A stretch of 55,915 nt of DNA. Source: Mesorhizobium neociceri (GTDB taxonomy: Bacteria; Pseudomonadota; Alphaproteobacteria; Rhizobiales; Rhizobiaceae). Position 1 is the stretch's first letter; every line of letters starts with the position of its first letter. Below, in pieces: positions 50,496 to 55,915 of this stretch. The translations under genes were made by a program, and so were the position numbers. The notes under the pieces are model-generated. The model was not told the origin of the DNA. It saw nothing but the letters and a program-made list of their open reading frames with translations, and did no database searches. The stretch spans positions 1 through 55,915 of the forward strand of contig NZ_JACDTY010000031.1 of NCBI RefSeq assembly GCF_013520985.1, read 5' to 3'.

Positions 50496-50696
50496 TTAAG
50501 CCTTCTTGGCCGCGGACTTTTCCGCAGCGATGGTCTTGATACGCGCAATGTCCTTGCGGACCTGCCTCACGCGCGCGGTCTTCTCGAGCTGGCCGGTGGC
50601 CTTCTGGAAGCGCAGGTTGAACTGCTCCTTCTTCAGGCTGGCCAAATCGTCGGTCAGCTGGTCCTGGGTCTTGGTCCGGATGTCTTCGGCTTTCAT
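50496..50696 (-). CDS. rpmC: 50S ribosomal protein L29
   Basis: The 66-residue product starts MKAEDIRTKTQDQLTDDLAS and has KKEQFNLRFQKATGQLEKTARVRQVRKDIARIKTI, two antiparallel helices near the exit tunnel. The open frame upstream reaches into rplP but is not used. Confidence 0.97.
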   Translation of the reverse strand: MKAEDIRTKTQDQLTDDLASLKKEQFNLRFQKATGQLEKTARVRQVRKDIARIKTIAAEKSAAKKA

Positions 50697-50709
50697 GATC
50701 AGCCCGTCC

Positions 50710-51123
50710 TTATTCTGCGATGCGCTGTACGAAGCGCGTCCTGACCGAGAGCTTGGCCGCGCCGAGACGCAGCGCCTCACGGGCGGTTTCTTCGTTGACG
50801 CCGTCGATCTCGAACATGATGCGGCCCGGCTTGACGCGCGCCGCCCAGTAGTCGACAGCGCCCTTGCCCTTACCCATGCGCACTTCGGTCGGCTTCGACG
50901 TCACCGGCACGTCAGGGAAAATACGGATCCACACGCGGCCGGCACGCTTCATCTCACGAGTGATCGCACGGCGGGCCGCCTCGATCTCACGCGCGGTGAC
51001 GCGGTTCGGCTCAAGCGCCTTCAGCCCGAAACCACCGAAATCCAGGTTGGTGCCGCCCTTTGCGGTACCATGGATACGGCCCTTGAACTGCTTGCGGAAC
51101 TTTGTGCGCTTTGGCTGCAGCAT
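50710..51123 (-). CDS. rplP: 50S ribosomal protein L16
   Basis: The 137-residue product has MLQPKRTKFRKQFKGRIHGTAKGG, EAARRAITREMKRAGRVWIRIFPDVPVTSKPTEVRMGKGKGAVDYWAARVKPGRIMFEIDGV, all L16. It organises the A-site region. Lies between rpsC and rpmC. Confidence 0.98.
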   Translation of the reverse strand: MLQPKRTKFRKQFKGRIHGTAKGGTNLDFGGFGLKALEPNRVTAREIEAARRAITREMKRAGRVWIRIFPDVPVTSKPTEVRMGKGKGAVDYWAARVKPGRIMFEIDGVNEETAREALRLGAAKLSVRTRFVQRIAE

Positions 51124-51149
51124 CGTTCTAACTCCAAATTCCTAAATAA

Positions 51150-51875
51150 TCAGGCGTTTTCGCGACGACGACCGCGTTCGCGATCACCACCACCGCCATG
51201 CGCAGCATCACCCTCGGTCGCGCGACGCTCCGAAGCCATCGGATCGTGCTCGAGGATTTCGCCCTTGAACACCCAGACCTTGACGCCGCAGATGCCGTAA
51301 GCCGTATGCGCTTCGGCCGTGCCGTAATCGACATCGGCGCGCAGCGTATGCAGCGGCACGCGGCCTTCGCGGTACCATTCCATGCGCGCAATCTCGGCGC
51401 CGCCGAGACGGCCGGCGCAGTTGATGCGGATGCCTTCGGCACCGAGGCGCATCGCCGACTGAACGGCGCGCTTCATGGCGCGGCGGAACGCGATACGGCG
51501 CTCGAGCTGCTGGGCGATCGACTGGGCGACCAGGGTCGCGTCGATTTCCGGCTTGCGCACTTCAACGATGTTGAGGTGCGTCTCGGACTTCGTCATCTCC
51601 ATCAGCTTCTTGCGAAGCTTCTCGATGTCGGCGCCCTTCTTGCCGATGATCAGACCCGGGCGCGCGGCATGGATGGTGACGCGGCACTTCTTGTGCGGAC
51701 GCTCGATCACGACCTTCGAGATCGCAGCCTGCTTGAGTTCCTTCTCAAGATACTTGCGGATCTTGATGTCCTCATGCAGCAGCTTGCCGTACTCGCCGGT
51801 GTTCGCGAACCAGCGCGAATCCCAGGTGCGGTTGATGCCGAGGCGCAGACCGATCGGATTGACTTTCTGGCCCAT
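51150..51875 (-). CDS. rpsC: 30S ribosomal protein S3
   Basis: The 241-residue product has MGQKVNPIGLRLGINRTWDSRWFAN, the KH-domain GLIIGKKGADIEKLRKKL, and RRAMKRAVQSAMRLGAEGIRINCAGRLGGAEIARMEWYREGRVPLHTLRADVDYG. The C-terminus is Gly/Arg-rich (GGGGDRERGRRRENA). Its start shares one nucleotide with the rplV stop. Confidence 0.98.
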   Translation of the reverse strand: MGQKVNPIGLRLGINRTWDSRWFANTGEYGKLLHEDIKIRKYLEKELKQAAISKVVIERPHKKCRVTIHAARPGLIIGKKGADIEKLRKKLMEMTKSETHLNIVEVRKPEIDATLVAQSIAQQLERRIAFRRAMKRAVQSAMRLGAEGIRINCAGRLGGAEIARMEWYREGRVPLHTLRADVDYGTAEAHTAYGICGVKVWVFKGEILEHDPMASERRATEGDAAHGGGGDRERGRRRENA

Positions 51876-52264
51876 TATGCGGCCTCCCCTTTTTCTTCGA
51901 CTTCACGAACGACGATCGTGAGGTGCGAGAACGGCTTTTCGATACGGCTGGCGCGACCGCGGCCACGAGCGTGGAAACGCTTCATGACGATCGACTTGCC
52001 GACATAGGCTTCCGCCACGATCAGCGCATCGACATCGAGGTCGTGGTTGTTTTCCGCGTTGGCGATCGCCGATTCCAGCGTCTTCTTGACCGTGCCGGAA
52101 ATCCGCTTGGCCGAGAATTCGAGGTCGGAAAGCGCTGTCGCGACCTTCTTGCCGCGGATCAGCGCGGCAACCAGGTTCAGCTTCTGCGGGCTGATACGGA
52201 TCGTGCGCAGAACGGCGCGCGCTTCGTTGTCAGCAAGCCTGCGCGGAGCTTTGGCCTTGCCCAT
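51875..52264 (-). CDS. rplV: 50S ribosomal protein L22
   Basis: The 129-residue product has ARAVLRTIRISPQKLNLVAALIRGKKVATALSDLEFS and the loop KRFHARGRGRASRIEKPFSHLTIVV that lines the exit tunnel. It overlaps rpsC by one nucleotide and follows rpsS by 2 nt. Confidence 0.98.
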   Translation of the reverse strand: MGKAKAPRRLADNEARAVLRTIRISPQKLNLVAALIRGKKVATALSDLEFSAKRISGTVKKTLESAIANAENNHDLDVDALIVAEAYVGKSIVMKRFHARGRGRASRIEKPFSHLTIVVREVEEKGEAA

Positions 52265-52266
52265 GA

Positions 52267-52545
52267 TTATTTCCTCTTCGCCTTCTTATCCGCGCCGTGA
52301 CCGTAATAGGTCCGGGTCGGAGCGAATTCACCGAACTTGTGACCGACCATGTCCTCGTTCACCGAGACGGGAACATGCTTCTGGCCGTTGTAGACACCGA
52401 AGGTGAAGCCGACGAACTGCGGCAGGATGGTGGAGCGACGGCTCCACATCTTGATCACCTCATTGCGACCACCTTCACGAACCTTGTCCACCTTCTTGAG
52501 AAGGTAGCCGTCGATGAAGGGGCCTTTCCAAATAGAACGAGTCAC
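52267..52545 (-). CDS. rpsS: 30S ribosomal protein S19
   Basis: The 92-residue product reads MTRSIWKGPFIDGYLLKKVDK, RRSTILPQFVGFTFGVYNGQKHVPVSVNEDMVGHKFGEFAPTRTY, typical S19. It sits between rplB and rplV. Confidence 0.98.
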   Translation of the reverse strand: MTRSIWKGPFIDGYLLKKVDKVREGGRNEVIKMWSRRSTILPQFVGFTFGVYNGQKHVPVSVNEDMVGHKFGEFAPTRTYYGHGADKKAKRK

Positions 52546-52561
52546 TTGGCGTTACCTCTTC

Positions 52562-53395
52562 TTAGCTCTTGCGCTGATGGCGCGAGCGCAGGATGAACTT
52601 ATCGGTCGCCTTGTTGGACCGCGTCTTCTTGCCCTTGGTCGGCTTGCCCCACGGGCTGACCGGATGACGGCCACCGGAGGTGCGGCCTTCACCACCGCCG
52701 TGCGGATGGTCGACCGGGTTCATGGTCACGCCGCGATTGTGCGGGCGCTTGCCGCGCCAGACCGTGCGGCCGGCCTTGCCGTCATTAATGTTGCCGTGGT
52801 CGGGATTCGACACGGCGCCGACGGTGGCCATGCAGGAGCCGTGCACGACACGCTGCTCGCCAGAGTTGAGGCGCAGGATCGCCATGCCCTGGTCGCGACC
52901 GACCAACTGGCCGTAGCCACCGGCCGAACGGGCAACCTGGGCGCCCTTGCCCGGCTTCAGCTCGATGTTGTGGACGATCGTGCCAACCGGCATCGAGGCC
53001 AGCGGCATCGCGTTGCCCGGCTTCACGTCGACCGATTCACCGGCCACGATCTTGTCGCCGGCGGCAAGACGCTGCGGGGCGATGATGTAGGACAGCTCGC
53101 CATCGTCGTACTTGATCAGCGCGATGAAGGCGGTGCGGTTCGGATCGTATTCAATGCGCTCGACCGTGCCGACGACGTCGAACTTGCGGCGCTTGAAGTC
53201 GATGATACGGTACGAACGCTTGTGACCGCCGCCGATGAAGCGGGCCGTGATGCGGCCGTGATTGTTGCGGCCGCCCGACTTGGTCAGGCCTTCGGTCAGG
53301 CCCTTGACGGGCTTGCCCTTGTAGAGGCCCGAGCGGTCGACGATGACCAGCTGACGGGTGCTCGGCGTTACCGGGTTGAATTTTTTAAGTGCCAT
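52562..53395 (-). CDS. rplB: 50S ribosomal protein L2
   Basis: The 277-residue product has MALKKFNPVTPSTRQLV, GGRNNHGRITARFIGGGHKR, and MNPVDHPHGGGEGRTSGGRHPVSPWGKPTKG with the conserved histidine in HPHGGG near the peptidyl-transferase centre. Standard length. Confidence 0.98.
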   Translation of the reverse strand: MALKKFNPVTPSTRQLVIVDRSGLYKGKPVKGLTEGLTKSGGRNNHGRITARFIGGGHKRSYRIIDFKRRKFDVVGTVERIEYDPNRTAFIALIKYDDGELSYIIAPQRLAAGDKIVAGESVDVKPGNAMPLASMPVGTIVHNIELKPGKGAQVARSAGGYGQLVGRDQGMAILRLNSGEQRVVHGSCMATVGAVSNPDHGNINDGKAGRTVWRGKRPHNRGVTMNPVDHPHGGGEGRTSGGRHPVSPWGKPTKGKKTRSNKATDKFILRSRHQRKS

Positions 53396-53417
53396 TGTCC
53401 TGTCCTCGCGGCCTAGC

Positions 53418-53711
53418 TCAGAGACCCGTCGCGACGTCGATCGACTGGCCTTCGGCCAGCGTCACTACCGCCTTCTTGACGTCGCTCTGGCGGCCGATCG
53501 TGCCGCGGAAGCGCTTAATCTTGCCCTTGCGGACAAGCGTGTTCACGGCCGTAACCTTGACGCCAAACAGCGCTTCGACAGCGGCCTTGATTTCCGGCTT
53601 CGACGCCTTCTTGGCGACGTTGAAGACGACCTGGTTGTTCTCGGAAGCCATGGTCGACTTTTCGGTGATCGCCGGCGAGACGATCACGTCGTAATGACGA
53701 AGGTCGGTCAT
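53418..53711 (-). CDS. rplW: 50S ribosomal protein L23
   Basis: The 97-residue product has HYDVIVSPAITEKSTMASENNQVVFNVAKKASKPEIKAAVEALFGVKVTAVNTL and KIKRFRGTIGRQSDVKKAVV, the L23 fold by the tunnel exit that binds SRP and trigger factor. Its start overlaps the rplD stop by 4 nt. Confidence 0.98.
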   Translation of the reverse strand: MTDLRHYDVIVSPAITEKSTMASENNQVVFNVAKKASKPEIKAAVEALFGVKVTAVNTLVRKGKIKRFRGTIGRQSDVKKAVVTLAEGQSIDVATGL

Positions 53712-54328
53712 TTAAAGCGCTCCTCGAGAGCCTCGACGGCGGCCTTCGAAAGGACCAGCGTGCCGCGGCGAAGAATGTCGTAGACGTTGATGCCCTGGAT
53801 GGGCAGCACGTCGATGTTCGGGATGTTGGTCGCCGCCAGCTTGAAGTTCTGGTCAAGCTCGGCACCGCCGATCACCAAAGCGTTGGTCAGGCCCAGCGTC
53901 GCGAAATTCGCGATCAGCGCCTTCGTCTTGGCCTCGGTCAGCTTCAGCTCGTCGATGATGATGATCGACGCGCTCTTGGCCTTGGCCGAGAGAGCATGCC
54001 TCAAGCCCAGAGCGCGCACCTTCTTCGGCAGATCGTGCTCGTGGCTGCGAACGACCGGGCCGTGGGCCTTGCCGCCGCCGCGGAACTGCGGAGCGCGTGC
54101 CGAATGGTGACGAGCGCGGCCCGTACCCTTCTGCTTGTACATCTTGGCGCCGGTACGCGCGATTTCGGCGCGGCCCTTGGCCTTGTGCGTGCCCTGCTGG
54201 CGCTTGGCCAGCTGCCAGCGCACGACGCGCTGCAGGATGTCCTCACGCGGATCAAGGCCGAAAATCTCCTCGGAGAGTTTCACCTTGCCGGCGTCCTTGC
54301 CGCCAAGCGTTGTGATCTTGAGATCCAT
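53708..54328 (-). CDS. rplD: 50S ribosomal protein L4
   Basis: The 206-residue product has LLSEEIFGL-like start, VRWQLAKRQQGTHKAKGRAEIARTGAKMYKQKGTGRARHHSARAPQFRGGG (tunnel loop) and LVIGGAELDQNFKLAATNIPNIDVLPIQGINVYDIL. In E. coli L4 represses the S10 operon by attenuation; no equivalent leader can be judged here because the operon's start is outside the window. It shares one nucleotide with the rplC stop. Confidence 0.98.
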   Translation of the reverse strand: MDLKITTLGGKDAGKVKLSEEIFGLDPREDILQRVVRWQLAKRQQGTHKAKGRAEIARTGAKMYKQKGTGRARHHSARAPQFRGGGKAHGPVVRSHEHDLPKKVRALGLRHALSAKAKSASIIIIDELKLTEAKTKALIANFATLGLTNALVIGGAELDQNFKLAATNIPNIDVLPIQGINVYDILRRGTLVLSKAAVEALEERFK

Positions 54329-55041
54329 TATTCTGCTCCCTCTGCGGCCGGAGCCTCGTTCTTGGCAACGGCGCGGATCGCGGCAGGCTTCGGCGCATTG
54401 GCCGGCAGTGCCACCTTGGCCGCATCGCGGACCAGGATCCAGGCGCCCTTCGATCCGGGAACCGCACCGCGGATCAGGATCAGGCCGCGATCGGCGTCGG
54501 TCGAAACGATCTCGACATTCTGTGTGGTGACGCGGGTGTCGCCCATGTGGCCAGCCATATGCTTGCCCTTGAACACCTTGCCCGGGTCCTGACGCTGGCC
54601 GGTCGAACCGTGCGTACGGTGCGAAACCGAGTTACCGTGCGTCGCGCGGCCACCACCCATGTGGTGGCGCTTGATGACGCCCTGGAAACCCTTGCCGATC
54701 GTCGTGCCCGTCACATCGACCTTCTGGCCGGCGACGAAGTGCTCGACGGTGATCTCGGCGCCGACATCGATCATGTTGTCGGCGGAGACACGAAACTCGG
54801 CAACTTTGGCCTTCGGCTCGACGGAAGCGGTCGCGAAATGGCCGCGCATCGCCTTCGACGTGTTCTTCACCTTGGCAAGGCCAACGCCGAGCTGGACGGC
54901 CGTGTAGCCGTTCTTCTCCTGCGTGCGCTGAGCCACGACCTGGCAGTTCTCCATCTGGAGAACGGTGACGGGAACATGTTCCCCGGCATCATTATAGATG
55001 CGGGTCATTCCCACCTTCTTTGCAATCACACCTGAACGCAT
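54328..55041 (-). CDS. rplC: 50S ribosomal protein L3
   Basis: The 237-residue product starts MRSGVIAKKVGMTRIYNDAGEHVPVTVL and has GTTIGKGFQGVIKRHHMGGGRATHGNSVSHRTHGSTGQRQDPGKVFKGKHMAGHMG, the L3 core loop with the methylated-glutamine region. It is longer than E. coli L3 because of a C-terminal extension rich in Ala/Pro. The start is by homology; the frame reaches 36 nt further up. Confidence 0.98.
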   Translation of the reverse strand: MRSGVIAKKVGMTRIYNDAGEHVPVTVLQMENCQVVAQRTQEKNGYTAVQLGVGLAKVKNTSKAMRGHFATASVEPKAKVAEFRVSADNMIDVGAEITVEHFVAGQKVDVTGTTIGKGFQGVIKRHHMGGGRATHGNSVSHRTHGSTGQRQDPGKVFKGKHMAGHMGDTRVTTQNVEIVSTDADRGLILIRGAVPGSKGAWILVRDAAKVALPANAPKPAAIRAVAKNEAPAAEGAE

Positions 55042-55102
55042 CGGTTCAATTCCTTTAGAGTTCCGGGCCAGGGGCACCGCCCCTTACCGCGCTCTCATTC
55101 CC

Positions 55103-55411
55103 TTAGAGCTTGATCTCGACGTCGACACCGGCGGCCAGATCGAGCTTCATCAAAGCATCGACCGTCTGCGGGGTCGGATCGACGATGTCGAGCAGACGCT
55201 TGTGCGTGCGCATCTCGAACTGCTCGCGGCTCTTCTTGTCGACGTGAGGCGACCGGTTGACCGTGAATTTTTCGATCCGCGTCGGCAGCGGAATGGGGCC
55301 TCGGACGTTTGCTCCGGTGCGCTTGGCCGTCGACACGATTTCTTTCGTCGAGGCGTCGAGCACCCGGTGATCAAACGCCTTCAGGCGGATGCGGATATTC
55401 TGTCCGTTCAT
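55103..55411 (-). CDS. rpsJ: 30S ribosomal protein S10
   Basis: The 102-residue product has MNGQNIRIRLKAFDHRVLDASTKEIVSTAKRTGANVRGPIPLPTRIEKFTVNRSPHVDKKSREQFEMRTHKRLLDIVDPTPQTVDALMKLDL (identified by motif IRIRLKAFDHR and SPHVDKKSREQFE). It is the NusE component of antitermination as well as a ribosomal protein. Confidence 0.98.
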   Translation of the reverse strand: MNGQNIRIRLKAFDHRVLDASTKEIVSTAKRTGANVRGPIPLPTRIEKFTVNRSPHVDKKSREQFEMRTHKRLLDIVDPTPQTVDALMKLDLAAGVDVEIKL

Positions 55412-55478
55412 GCGTCACTTCCTTGTTCTGGCGCGGCGCGGGCAACTCCGCGCCCGCGACAGATCGGTTTAAGTCTAA

Positions 55479-55915
55479 TTACTCTTTGATGGTGACGACG
55501 ATGCCGGCACCGACGGTGCGGCCGCCTTCACGGATGGCGAAGCGCAGCTTCTCTTCCATGGCGATCGGCACGATCAGCTCGACATCGACCGTGATGTTGT
55601 CGCCGGGCATCACCATCTCGGTGCCTTCCGGCAGCGACACGATGCCGGTCACATCGGTCGTGCGGAAGTAGAACTGCGGACGGTAGTTGGTGAAGAACGG
55701 CGTGTGACGGCCACCTTCGTCCTTGGTCAGGATGTAGGCTTCGGCCACGAACTTCTTGTGCGGCTTCACCGTACCGGGCTTGGCCAGAACCTGGCCGCGC
55801 TCGACACCTTCACGGTCAACGCCGCGCAGCAGCGCGCCGATGTTGTCGCCAGCCTGGCCCTGATCGAGCAGCTTGCGGAACATTTCAACGCCCGTGCAGG
55901 TCGTCTTGGTCGTCG
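55479..55915 (-). CDS. tuf: Elongation factor Tu, C-terminal part (5' end outside window)
   Basis: EF-Tu brings aminoacyl-tRNA to the ribosomal A site. About 144 C-terminal residues are visible: TTCTGVEMFRKLLDQGQAGDNIG (domain 2), GQVLAKPGTVKPHKKFVAEAYIL, GGRHTPFFTNYRPQFYFRTTDVTG and AIREGGRTVGAGIVVTI at the end (domain 3). The GTPase domain lies beyond the window edge. Position upstream of rpsJ is the usual str-S10 junction in alphaproteobacteria. Confidence 0.98.
   Translation of the reverse strand, partial: TTKTTCTGVEMFRKLLDQGQAGDNIGALLRGVDREGVERGQVLAKPGTVKPHKKFVAEAYILTKDEGGRHTPFFTNYRPQFYFRTTDVTGIVSLPEGTEMVMPGDNITVDVELIVPIAMEEKLRFAIREGGRTVGAGIVVTIKE

Noticed and set aside
40801..55915. 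Missing rpmJ (L36) after secY
   Set aside because: In alphaproteobacteria rpmJ is usually elsewhere in the genome, so its absence is normal.
1..55915. CRISPR array, prophage, tRNA or rRNA genes
   Set aside because: No regularly spaced repeats, phage structural genes or cloverleaf-like sequences were found on reading both strands.

Overview
The window is a stretch of chromosome from an alphaproteobacterium of the order Rhizobiales, most likely Mesorhizobium or a close relative. The grounds are high GC, a glnB-glnA pair next to a eukaryote-type glnII with a DUF2735 gene, sigma-54/NtrC-type nitrogen promoters, an AldR/Ald pair, a metal-type KdsA, and palindromic intergenic repeats of the kind scattered through rhizobial genomes. 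The genus is inferred from recalled family and synteny patterns; no search was run.

Region 1 (1-9.4 kb) opens with the tail of an IS630-family transposase butted against a headless gene fragment. It then carries kdsA with a coupled VOC protein, a Dabb protein, a 44-residue membrane protein, a cyclopropane-fatty-acid synthase, a Tat-exported cyclic nucleotide phosphodiesterase/nucleotidase, a type II NADH dehydrogenase, a 5-formyl-THF cyclo-ligase, and a small secreted-protein gene whose signal peptide is split by two frameshifts.

Region 2 (9.4-19.7 kb) has the divergent aldR/ald pair and an intergenic zone with an orphan plus-strand terminator (a possible small RNA). DUF1203 and OmpA-like genes follow, then a tightly packed cysK-alaX-sseA-GNAT sulfur/cysteine operon, an SDR, a membrane-anchored alpha/beta hydrolase and an RhlE-type helicase with DEGD instead of DEAD.

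Region 3 (19.9-33 kb) has an orphan ribbon-helix-helix antitoxin-like gene, pccB coupled to an M48 protease, a cysteine-rich secreted protein with a c-haem motif coupled to nnrD/E, and the nitrogen-assimilation cluster. In that cluster glnB-glnA lies behind a sigma-54 promoter, and glnII behind its own near-consensus sigma-54 promoter, divergent from DUF2735, with two NtrC-like boxes between them. An MHS-type MFS transporter with a large inserted domain closes the region.

Region 4 (33-40.7 kb) carries an ATP12 chaperone, a decayed EamA transporter, a small membrane protein, an RluA-family pseudouridine synthase, CrcB, an LpxO/OlsC-like hydroxylase, RarA, a DegP/DegQ protease and an orphan low-GC gene.

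Region 5 (40.8-55.9 kb) is the complete S10-spc-alpha ribosomal protein cluster on the minus strand, from tuf (cut by the window end) through rpsJ...secY-adk-rpsM-rpsK-rpoA-rplQ, ended by a strong terminator. Gene order is canonical, but four spacers (rplR-rpsE, rplO-secY, adk-rpsM, rpsM-rpsK) carry repeats or strong inverted repeats. I saw no CRISPR array, prophage, tRNA or rRNA, and no convincing new multi-gene system. The best leads are listed as findings.
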